A stretch of DNA of 7,276 nucleotides from contig JAIDOO010000296.1 in assembly GCA_029063275.1 (NCBI GenBank), positions 1-7,276 on the forward strand, given 5' to 3'. Positions 1-5,854 of this stretch are shown here, piece by piece. The notes below the pieces were generated by a model. That model was not told the DNA's origin, made no database searches, and saw only the letters and a list, made by a program, of their open reading frames with translations. A program made the translations under genes and the position numbers. The stretch is from Clostridia bacterium (GTDB lineage: Bacteria > Bacillota > Clostridia > Christensenellales > Borkfalkiaceae). How positions within the stretch are numbered: position 1 is the stretch's first letter; each line of letters begins with the position of its first letter.

Positions 1-43
1 TTATTAGTTTTAAAAGCTCATTTAATATATAAAATAATTTTAA

Positions 44-73
44 CGCCCCCCGGGGTTTTAAAACCGGGGGGCG
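44..73. repeat. GC-rich inverted repeat (hairpin) near left edge
   Basis: A 10-bp perfect stem (CGCCCCCCGG pairing with CCGGGGGGCG) closes on a 10-base AT-rich loop; an alternative fold bulges two G and extends the stem through the self-complementary GGTTTTAAAACC core. No T-run follows on the + strand, but the flank read on the minus strand is T-rich. It precedes the terminator at 83-119, so it is probably part of the 3' end of a gene lying off the left edge. A stand-alone terminator is possible but less well supported. Confidence 0.5.
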
Positions 74-82
74 GCTGATTTT

Positions 83-119
83 AAGCGGCTCGGACTATAC
101 AAGTCCGCGCCGCTTTTTT
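83..119 (+). terminator. Rho-independent terminator for an upstream gene outside the window
   Basis: An outer stem AAGCGGC / GCCGCTT (83-89 with 109-115) continues, after one mismatch, into an inner CGGACT / AGTCCG stem with a short loop. It is followed at once by a run of six T (114-119). This is the classic form of a rightward intrinsic terminator. The gene it serves is not in the window: bases 1-43 are AT-rich and hold no recognisable coding end. Confidence 0.75.
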
Positions 120-351
120 GTCTGATTTTTCCGAAAAGCAGGTAAAAAATAAAAAAAATTCCAAAAAAGTACACCTTTTTGGAAAGTCCTGAACCCCGTA
201 AAAATAGGGGTTTTTAGGGCATTATTTGGTCTTTTTATAATAATATATGCCGCGAAAAATGTCAATATATATTTTCTAAAAAAGTGTACTTTAATGGAAA
301 GGGCAAAAAGGACCACGTCATCTGATTTTGCGTAAAGCAAATGAAGAGAAG
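120..351. other. AT-rich intergenic region upstream of the surface-protein gene
   Basis: No credible gene lies here: the only sizeable open frame is an 81-codon minus-strand one over homopolymer-rich DNA that overlaps the terminator. Contents are: a short stem CCAAAAA / TTTTTGG (161-167 with 176-182); a weak hairpin AACCCC / GGGGTT (192-197 with 207-212) followed by T-rich sequence; a perfect TATAAT at 236-241 without a good -35; and two imperfect 24-base repeats at 163-186 and 278-301 (19 of 24 identical by eye). It probably contains the promoter of the gene at 491. Confidence 0.5.
236..241 (+). promoter_or_regulatory. Candidate -10 hexamer (TATAAT) for the surface-protein gene
   Basis: A perfect TATAAT lies about 250 bases before the start codon at 491. 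The best -35 candidate at 16-17 base spacing (TTAGGG at 214-219) matches TTGACA poorly. In AT-rich DNA a TATAAT can arise by chance, so this is tentative. If real, the transcript has a long leader that includes the hairpins at 352-389 and 394-473. Confidence 0.25.
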
Positions 352-389
352 CCCCTCTGCCGCGCGCCGTTTAGCGCGCGGCAGAGGGG
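352..389 (+). repeat. 16-bp perfect hairpin in the presumed 5' leader
   Basis: The left arm CCCCTCTGCCGCGCGC (352-367) pairs perfectly with GCGCGCGGCAGAGGGG (374-389) around a 6-base loop, CGTTTA. No T-run follows in either direction, so it does not look like an intrinsic terminator. It lies about 100 bases before the start codon of the surface-protein gene. An mRNA-stabilising or regulatory leader hairpin, or a remnant of an inverted-repeat element, would both fit. Confidence 0.6.
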
Positions 390-393
390 GAAA

Positions 394-473
394 CCTTAGC
401 GAGTAAAGCGGCGGCGCAATAATAAAAAGGATAAGTGCAAATGTGTAAAGCCGCGCCGTCCGCTTACCTAAGG
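394..473 (+). promoter_or_regulatory. Long-range leader stem next to the Shine-Dalgarno
   Basis: Bases 403-417 can pair with 453-467 (GGCGC/GCGCC core, extending through GTA-AGCGG / CCGCTTAC with two single-base bulges). An outer stem CCTTA (394-398) pairs with TAAGG (469-473). The fold ends only five bases before the AGGAGG ribosome binding site at 479-484. The enclosed loop is A-rich and holds a weak internal SD (AAGG at 427-430) and an ATG at 441. It may influence translation of the gene at 491; no known riboswitch class was recognised. Confidence 0.4.
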
Positions 474-494
474 ATAACAGGAGGAATTATATGA
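441..494 (+). CDS. Possible 17-codon upstream ORF (leader peptide)
   Basis: ATG at 441 opens a 17-codon frame, MCKAAPSAYLRITGGII, ending in TGA at 492-494. The stop overlaps the start codon of the large surface-protein gene (ATGA), a typical translational-coupling arrangement. An AAGGAT-like sequence lies about 10 bases before its ATG, which is a weak ribosome binding site. The frame runs through the 3' arm of the leader stem at 453-473, so translating it would disrupt that structure. The peptide has no run of one amino acid typical of an attenuation leader. It may be a chance frame. Confidence 0.2.
   Translation: MCKAAPSAYLRITGGII
479..484 (+). promoter_or_regulatory. Ribosome binding site for the surface-protein gene
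   Basis: AGGAGG is a full Shine-Dalgarno match, six bases before the ATG at 491. It fixes this start over later in-frame ATGs and agrees with a signal peptide beginning at residue 1. Confidence 0.85.
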
Positions 495-3400
495 AAATAC
501 AGAAAAGGAATTTAGCCACGATAATTTTGGCAGTGCTTTGCACTATTGCGCTTGCTTTGGGCGTAAGCTTTTTAATGCCGAAAGCCGAAAAGATAAGTGC
601 CAACGCCGCCACTAATGCGCCGACGTTGGTAACAGGTACAATGAGTGGGAGTTTTGCTGTTGGAGCATGGATGAATACTCCTCTCATAACTAACGGTTGC
701 GCTATTTACGAGTCTTCCGCTACTCGAGCATTGAATTCAGGTTTTTATCGTTTTAGTATTAAGATAACTGTTCCGGCATATACGGAATATACGGTTTTAT
801 ATCCAATGGGGGTGTGCGCAGGATTAGGAATCGGTTCCGGCAGTACAAGCGGAACAGTTGCTTTGGAGCGTTATGAAGATAATTCTTATAGTACAGTATT
901 AGCAACTTATGGTTCTTCAATGTGGGTGGTTTCAAGCTCAGGAACGTATTATACGGATTATTTTACTGTGAATAATTTAATTTATTCTAACGATACCGGC
1001 TCGCCGAAAGATTTTTATGCTTACTTCTGTTTAGTAGCAACTACCGATGCTAAAATAGCTTCGTCCGGAGTATTTTTTGGAGCGGGGTTTGGCGCCGCTA
1101 CAGTTGAAGCAACGAAATTGCCTGTACCGTCTACCAGTGATAGCTTGACAGTAGCCTACGATGGCAACCCTCATACGGTAAATTTTGAATACGCTAAAGT
1201 ACAGTCCCCCAAAACGGATTTGGACGGCAATTCGGTTTCATATACATCAGGTTATAAACACGTTACTGTTAGCGTTGACGCTGTTGACGGTAACGGCGCA
1301 ACAACTAACACCTATACGTTTGTAAACAACGGAACAAGCGCGACAGACTCGGAAGGAAGTGGAAGCATCACCGCAACCGAGGCGGGCACTTATACAGTGA
1401 AATTCAATTTAAGCACTTCTGCAATAAGCAACGGTATAGAGTGGGACGGCGGAGGAACCGCTGAAAAAAAACTTGTATTTAAAATCAATAAAATTGACCC
1501 GACGGTAAACCGCATTGTGGGAACGGGTACGTGGTATCCGAGCAACGACATTTACCGCGATATTTCGATAACAACTTCGGAGGGGGATACTGCGGGCAAT
1601 ATCGTATGGGACGCGGGGCAAAACCTTTCGGTAGGAACAAACAATTACACCTGGACTTTTACGCCTGCGGATACAAACAACTACAATACAAAAACAGGAA
1701 TCGAATCTATTACGGTTGAAGGCATTGAGATTACGGGAATAAGAGTGGTGTTCAATCAAGGCACTACTAAGTTTTATACTTCAAGCAGTATCAACGATCT
1801 GAAAACGCGAATGGCTGTGTTTAAGGTTTACAGCGACGGAAGCGAGGTTGCGGTTGACGCGTCGGACTATGAGCTTGACGGTGATATTTCGCAATCTGGC
1901 ACGGTTACTGTAGGGGTAATTTACACCTCGTCCGCGACCGAGACGCCCGCGATGGTTGACTTTACAGGGTCGTTTGACGCCGTGATTACCGAGGTTAATT
2001 TAGTATCTATTTCGGCGAGCTTCGATTCTACGCACACGGTATATGTTTCCGACGGGCTTGACAGCCTTACGGATTATCTCACCGTAAGCGGTATAAGTAA
2101 CGACGGCTCGACGGTAAATGGAATCACGGCTTACACGCTTAGTACTGAAAGCGGAGGATTATCGGTTGGAACGGTTACCGTTAAAGTAACCTATGACAAT
2201 GACGACAGTATTACGACCACGTTTACTGTGGAGGTTGAGAGCGACCCCGTATTAATAGAGCTGAATATTCCCGAGGTGAACGATTTGACGTATACGGGTG
2301 AAACGTTTGACGTTTTGTCTGAAATCAGCAATCTCAGTTCAACGGAAATTGCGACCTATCTTGACGTAAGCGGTACCGTTTCGGGTAAGCTTGCAGGGGA
2401 ATATACCGTTAAATTCAAAATCAAAGACGAGTATATCGGCAGTGTTAAATGGGAAAACCAAACCGCAACGCCTGCCGGGTACAAACTTACGGCAAAGCGC
2501 CTGACCGCGGCGCAATTAAGCGCGGACGGAACGACGGTTGAACTTAAATGGAATATAAATAAGGCAAAAGTTGCCGCAGTGTGGGATACGGAAAAATCGA
2601 TCTGGGTGCCTGCATCGAGCCCGCTTGCGGAAACGACCGAAAGCAACTTTTTAACTCAGGTATACACCAATTCGGACGGAAGGGAGTTTACAAGCATAGA
2701 TAAGCTTGCGGGCGGGGTAACCTATCAGGTAACGGCGCGGATAAATCCGCTGTACGCAAGTAATATCGAGCTGGACGAGGGCACGCAAAGTCTTATGGAT
2801 TCGGGCGACGAAGCATATACATACACGCCCGAATATGTGCCTACAATCTGGGAGAGGGTAGTACAGTTTTTAAAAGCGAACTGGCTGTGGATTGTGATTG
2901 CGGTTGCGGCGCTGATACTATTGATAATAATCATAGCGGTAGCTGTAAGACTGAGAAAGACTAAGGAAGAGCGAGCCGAAAAGAAAGCGGCGGAAAAAGA
3001 ACGCAAAGCGGAAGAGAAGCGGCGCAGGGAAGAAGAACAGCGGCGCCGCGAGGAAGAGCGACAGGCGCAAAAGGAAAAGCAGGAAGCGGAGCGCGAGCTA
3101 GCCAAGGCAAAGCAGGAAGCCGAGCTTGAAAAGATCCGCGCGCAGGCGGGAATGGGAATGGTCGGCGCAGGTATGGCAGGTATGGCTATGCAACAGGCAA
3201 TGCCGGCACAGCCCGTTCAACAGCAAATGCCGATGCAGCAGTATTCGCAACCCGACAGTTCAGTGCTTGCAGAGATACGGGCAGAGCTTGCGGAAATCAA
3301 GGCAAGGCAGAATATGGGCGCAAGCTATTCGCAACCGCCTATGCAGATGCCGATGCAAATGACTATGCCAATGCCTATGCCGCAGTATATGCCATTGCCG

Positions 3401-3907
3401 CAACAGCAGGGCGGCTCTTATGAGGACGCAAGATTAATGCTTGCGGAGGAGCGTGCAAGAACGGCGGAGGGCAGACTTGCGGAGGAGCGCGCGAGAGCGG
3501 CGGAAGAAAAGTCGTACCGCTCTATGGAAGAGCGGGCGATGCTTGCGGAAGAAAGGTATGTTCGCGGCGGCGGGGCAGTGCCCGCGTTGCCTGCACCCGT
3601 AAACCAGAATGTGCAAACGCCTGCGGCAACGGGAGCGACCCCCGACTTTATCGGCGCGGTGATAGCTTCCGCATTGAGAAACAGCGGAGTTTCGCCTGCG
3701 GCTATTATTGCAACGGCGCAGAACAATGCCGAGCCGCAACCGACGGTAGATGAAAGATCTGTGCCGGGTACCCCGACAATGTATCCCTCGGACGCAGTGA
3801 TAACGACAACGACCACGGTAGACACTACCAAGGCAAAACCCGTAATGCGCACTCGCGAAGAGGATACCAACTTTGACGTGGACGGCTTCTACGACAAATT
3901 CGAGTAA
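491..3907 (+). CDS. Large type I membrane surface protein with YDG/MBG- and Ig-like modules and a long coiled-coil cytoplasmic tail
   Basis: A 1138-residue cell-surface protein of unknown function. Residues 1-39 are a signal peptide: basic start, hydrophobic core about 9-29, likely cut after ANA at 37-39; Cys17 is not in a lipobox. Residues 40-208 are an unrecognised Ser/Thr/Tyr-rich module. Residues 209-336 and 337-411 resemble MBG/YDG repeats (YDG near 227; WTFTP and NY near the end of the second). Residues 412-501 and 502-586 look like bacterial Ig-like folds, and 587-675 is a further YTG module. One membrane helix spans about 798-819, followed by basic residues, giving an outside-to-inside topology. 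The 319-residue cytoplasmic tail has a highly charged Lys/Glu/Arg coiled coil (822-886), a Met/Gln/Pro-rich region (887-975) broken by a short helix (925-940), LAEER heptads (982-1022), and an acidic aromatic end, NFDVDGFYDKFE. There is no LPXTG anchor. The gene is apparently monocistronic, with tandem stops (TAATAA). The modules suggest adhesion or surface scaffolding, but this is inference. Confidence 0.85.
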   Translation: MKIQKRNLATIILAVLCTIALALGVSFLMPKAEKISANAATNAPTLVTGTMSGSFAVGAWMNTPLITNGCAIYESSATRALNSGFYRFSIKITVPAYTEYTVLYPMGVCAGLGIGSGSTSGTVALERYEDNSYSTVLATYGSSMWVVSSSGTYYTDYFTVNNLIYSNDTGSPKDFYAYFCLVATTDAKIASSGVFFGAGFGAATVEATKLPVPSTSDSLTVAYDGNPHTVNFEYAKVQSPKTDLDGNSVSYTSGYKHVTVSVDAVDGNGATTNTYTFVNNGTSATDSEGSGSITATEAGTYTVKFNLSTSAISNGIEWDGGGTAEKKLVFKINKIDPTVNRIVGTGTWYPSNDIYRDISITTSEGDTAGNIVWDAGQNLSVGTNNYTWTFTPADTNNYNTKTGIESITVEGIEITGIRVVFNQGTTKFYTSSSINDLKTRMAVFKVYSDGSEVAVDASDYELDGDISQSGTVTVGVIYTSSATETPAMVDFTGSFDAVITEVNLVSISASFDSTHTVYVSDGLDSLTDYLTVSGISNDGSTVNGITAYTLSTESGGLSVGTVTVKVTYDNDDSITTTFTVEVESDPVLIELNIPEVNDLTYTGETFDVLSEISNLSSTEIATYLDVSGTVSGKLAGEYTVKFKIKDEYIGSVKWENQTATPAGYKLTAKRLTAAQLSADGTTVELKWNINKAKVAAVWDTEKSIWVPASSPLAETTESNFLTQVYTNSDGREFTSIDKLAGGVTYQVTARINPLYASNIELDEGTQSLMDSGDEAYTYTPEYVPTIWERVVQFLKANWLWIVIAVAALILLIIIIAVAVRLRKTKEERAEKKAAEKERKAEEKRRREEEQRRREEERQAQKEKQEAERELAKAKQEAELEKIRAQAGMGMVGAGMAGMAMQQAMPAQPVQQQMPMQQYSQPDSSVLAEIRAELAEIKARQNMGASYSQPPMQMPMQMTMPMPMPQYMPLPQQQGGSYEDARLMLAEERARTAEGRLAEERARAAEEKSYRSMEERAMLAEERYVRGGGAVPALPAPVNQNVQTPAATGATPDFIGAVIASALRNSGVSPAAIIATAQNNAEPQPTVDERSVPGTPTMYPSDAVITTTTTVDTTKAKPVMRTREEDTNFDVDGFYDKFE
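3440..3559 (+). repeat. LAEER-coding short direct repeats
   Basis: Three copies of a Leu-Ala-Glu-Glu-Arg unit begin at 3440, 3476 and 3542. The first two are 36 bases apart and nearly identical at DNA level through the following Ala-Arg and Ala-Glu codons. They form a helical, probably coiled-coil, segment at residues 984-1022 of the surface protein's cytoplasmic tail. Slippage between these units is a plausible source of length variation between strains. Confidence 0.6.
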
Positions 3908-4116
3908 TAAACGTTCCGTTTAATCACGTATCTTAATCGCGTTGCAACTTGATTGACTTAACCGCAAATCAACAAGCGTTCCGCTTGACCGTGTATCTTT
4001 GTCGCGTTGCAACTTGATTGACTTAACCGCAAATCAACGAGCGTTCCGCTTGACCGTGTATCTTAATTGCGAAACCGTAATACGGCTAAACGCAGGTCAA
4101 GCAAGCCTTAGGCTTG
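3908..4116 (+). repeat. 65-base tandem repeats, each starting with a covarying mini-hairpin
   Basis: Three copies with a 65-base period begin at about 3911, 3976 and 4041; the hairpin of a fourth lies at 4102-4116. Copies 1 and 2 are nearly identical over their last 35-40 bases, which include the palindrome GTTGCAAC and an inverted pair TTGATT / AATCAA. Copy 3 diverges in its second half. Each copy opens with a 6-bp stem and 3-base loop: TAAACG-TTC-CGTTTA, CAAGCG-TTC-CGCTTG, CGAGCG-TTC-CGCTTG (one G-T pair), CAAGCC-TTA-GGCTTG. The paired changes keep the stem. The array begins inside the tandem stop of the surface-protein gene and has no coding frame. It resembles REP/BIME-type intergenic repeats in form; identity is unknown. 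Confidence 0.7.
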
Positions 4117-4144
4117 GCAACCGATTTTACTTTAACTAAACAGG

Positions 4145-4176
4145 AAGCCGCCCGCGCATTTTGCGCGGGCGGCTTT
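4145..4176 (+). terminator. Rho-independent terminator after the surface-protein gene
   Basis: A perfect 13-bp stem, AAGCCGCCCGCGC (4145-4157) with its complement at 4163-4175, closes on a 5-base loop (ATTTT). The T-tract is short (CTTTC) but AT-rich sequence follows. It lies beyond the 65-base repeat array, so the repeats are probably transcribed as the 3' UTR of the gene ending at 3907. The stem could also work in reverse. Confidence 0.75.
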
Positions 4177-4251
4177 CATTATATGCCTATTTTAAAAAAA
4201 ATGTTCTAACGGACAAAAAGACGGCATAAATTAGGGTAGACTGAATAAATC

Positions 4252-4256
4252 GGAGG
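4252..4256 (+). promoter_or_regulatory. Ribosome binding site for the SpoIVFA-like gene
   Basis: GGAGG lies six bases before the ATG at 4263 and supports that start. Upstream, CATAAATT at 4225-4232 resembles a sigma-E -10 element, which would fit a sporulation gene, but no convincing sigma-E -35 was found at the right distance. Confidence 0.75.
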
Positions 4257-4262
4257 ATAAAT

Positions 4263-5039
4263 ATGAATCAGGAATTAGACTATGCCGAAATGCTTGAAAT
4301 ACCCGTTAACACGGTAAACGTAGTCAAAAAGAAAAGTTTTTTCAAACGCAAACAAGCCGTTCAACCCGCACCCCAGCCCGAAGAGCTTAAAGAAATGGTT
4401 GTCGAAAGCGTCAACGAGCGCGTAGGCGCGTACGTTTACGCCGAGGATCTTTCGGACGCGCCCAAGCCCGAAAAGGTAAAATTCAGACGCAAGGTATCCG
4501 ACGCGGCTGCCGCGTTAAAGGATAAGGGCGGCAAGGTGCTGTTTATCGAGGCGGTTGCAATCGGGCTTATCGCTATTGCCATTTTCATAACAAACGTATT
4601 TATGCCCACAAGCGCGATAAATACCTTTTTGGGACTTTTCACAGGCACGGCAAACGCCGAGGCAGAGCCCACTTATTCCGAACTCAAATTATCCGCAGTC
4701 GTAAGCGACTTTTCGGACGCGGAAGTTTTCGTTTCGGACAGCGGCGTTATTTCCTTTACCGCAGAGGGAAGCGTTTACCCCGTATACGGCGGCACTGTTT
4801 CGCGCGTGTATGAGGAGGACGGCGGTCTTTACACCGTTGAAATTGCGCATACCTCAAACTTTACAAGCGTAATCACCGGGCTCACCCACGCGTACTACGA
4901 CGTTAATACAAAATTGGCGGCAAATCTTCCCATGGGTTACAGCGACGGCACCAGCGAAGTACGCGTATCCCTCTATAACGGCGGCGAGCTTTTAAACTGC
5001 TTTACGCTGATGGACGAAGTCCCCGTCTGGGTTTCGTGA
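4263..5039 (+). CDS. SpoIVFA-like membrane protein with degenerate LytM/M23 domain
   Basis: A 258-residue one-span membrane protein, probably the regulatory partner of the protease encoded next to it. Residues 1-91 are hydrophilic, basic and Pro-rich (cytoplasmic or mother-cell side); 92-114 form one hydrophobic helix; 115-258 lie outside. Residues about 169-248 (GSVYPVYGGTVSRVY onward) have the beta-strand and glycine pattern of a LytM/M23 domain, but the zinc ligands are missing: the usual C-terminal HxH position reads VRVSLY. Bacillus SpoIVFA (264 residues) has the same topology, an extracytoplasmic LytM-like domain, and lies directly before spoIVFB; there it holds SpoIVFB in an inhibited complex. 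Here the stop overlaps the next gene's start by four bases (GTGA), which implies coupled translation. The assignment rests on context, length and topology more than on sequence identity; a generic inactive M23 protein is the alternative. Confidence 0.65.
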   Translation: MNQELDYAEMLEIPVNTVNVVKKKSFFKRKQAVQPAPQPEELKEMVVESVNERVGAYVYAEDLSDAPKPEKVKFRRKVSDAAAALKDKGGKVLFIEAVAIGLIAIAIFITNVFMPTSAINTFLGLFTGTANAEAEPTYSELKLSAVVSDFSDAEVFVSDSGVISFTAEGSVYPVYGGTVSRVYEEDGGLYTVEIAHTSNFTSVITGLTHAYYDVNTKLAANLPMGYSDGTSEVRVSLYNGGELLNCFTLMDEVPVWVS

Positions 5040-5833
5040 AAATAACCGTACATCCGCTATTCATAGCTTTGGGAATTGCCTCGGCAATTTTCGGCGGGTT
5101 TCCCGTATTTATAATATACGCGTTGACCGCGCTCTTGCACGAGTGCGGTCATATTTTTTGCGCCCAAAGACTTGGATACGCGTGCAGTAAAATCAGTCTT
5201 ATGCCGTACGGCGCCGCCGCGCTCTGCGATACGGACGGAATTTCCGCCGCAGACGAGATTAAGCTCGCATTGGCGGGACCGTTCGTAAATCTGCTGATTT
5301 GCGTTGCGACTGCGGGGCTGTGGTGGTTTTATCCCGAAAGCTACGCCTATACCGACACGGTTTTTTCCGCCAGTGCGGTAATGCTTTCAATCAACCTTTT
5401 GCCCGCCTATCCGCTGGACGGAGGCAGGGCGTTAAGATGTCTTTTGAGCCTGTTTTTAAAGGAAAAAACCGCCAAGATAACTCTGCGCGTTTTAAGCGTA
5501 ATTCTTTCGGTTGTATTTATTATCGTATTTTTCTTCGCGGTTAAAAATATATCGCTTTTGATTTTTTCGGCATTTTTGCTCTGCTCCGCGTTTGAAAGAG
5601 AAGTGCCCCTGTCCCGTATAGTTTTCGCGGCGCGAAAACCCAAAAGGGGCAAGGACATAAAGCAGGTTATGCTTAATAAAAGCTCAACTTATAAGGACGC
5701 GCTCAGGCACGTTGACGGCAGTAAGTATATAATTTTCCGCTTTTACGACGACGGTAATCTGGACGAGATTACCGAGGACGAACTTTACGATATGTTGCAG
5801 GAACACAATATCTACGACAAAATTTTAAACTGA
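5036..5833 (+). CDS. spoIVFB: SpoIVFB-like M50 family intramembrane metalloprotease (site-2 protease)
   Basis: A 265-residue multi-pass zinc protease that cuts a substrate within or near the membrane. In Bacillus, SpoIVFB cleaves pro-sigma-K to activate late mother-cell genes. The zinc motif HECGH is at residues 35-39 (His35, Glu36, His39) in the first membrane segments. LAGPFVN is at 79-85, and NLLPAYPLDGG, with Asp128 as third zinc ligand, ends at 130. Two more hydrophobic helices follow at about 147-167 and 169-184. Residues about 205-265 form a soluble, acidic C-terminal domain resembling the CBS-type domain of SpoIVFB. The start is GTG inside the stop of the upstream gene, without its own strong SD, so coupling is likely. 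All catalytic residues are present. A different M50 role, such as anti-sigma factor cleavage, is possible because the substrate is not in the window. Confidence 0.82.
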   Translation: MKITVHPLFIALGIASAIFGGFPVFIIYALTALLHECGHIFCAQRLGYACSKISLMPYGAAALCDTDGISAADEIKLALAGPFVNLLICVATAGLWWFYPESYAYTDTVFSASAVMLSINLLPAYPLDGGRALRCLLSLFLKEKTAKITLRVLSVILSVVFIIVFFFAVKNISLLIFSAFLLCSAFEREVPLSRIVFAARKPKRGKDIKQVMLNKSSTYKDALRHVDGSKYIIFRFYDDGNLDEITEDELYDMLQEHNIYDKILN

Positions 5834-5854
5834 CGGAACAATTCCGTCAGTTTT
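5827..5854. terminator. Bidirectional terminator between convergent genes
   Basis: A perfect 12-bp stem (AAACTGACGGAA at 5827-5838 with TTCCGTCAGTTT at 5842-5853) closes on a 3-base loop. It is followed by T on the + strand and by TTTAAAATTTT on the minus strand. Both genes' TGA stop codons (5831-5833 on +, 5847-5849 on minus) lie within the stem and pair with each other. Only 13 bases separate the two stops. Confidence 0.85.

Noticed and set aside
95..340. 81-codon minus-strand open frame in the left intergenic region
   Set aside because: It overlaps the terminator at 83-119, is built from A/T homopolymers giving Phe/Lys-rich low-complexity sequence, and has no ribosome binding site.
352..389. 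Intrinsic terminator or attenuator
   Set aside because: The stem is strong, but neither strand has a T-run next to it.
491..613. Lipoprotein signal for the surface protein because of Cys17
   Set aside because: The residues before the cysteine (AVL) do not fit a lipobox, which needs Gly, Ala or Ser just before Cys; a standard signal peptidase I site (ANA at 37-39) follows the hydrophobic core.
3418..3870. 150-codon minus-strand open frame opposite the surface protein's tail, with smaller ones at 1409-1759, 2356-2646 and 2725-3105
   Set aside because: They are antisense to a gene with signal peptide, domains and strong SD, and their Ser/Ala-rich composition is what reverse-reading Ala/Glu/Arg codons produces.
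3908..4116. CRISPR array
   Set aside because: The copies are adjacent with no unique spacers; the whole 65-base unit repeats and the third copy decays, which is a tandem repeat pattern.
4225..4232. Sigma-E promoter before the SpoIVFA-like gene
   Set aside because: CATAAATT resembles the sigma-E -10, but nothing close to a sigma-E -35 lies at the usual distance, so it is mentioned only as a hint.
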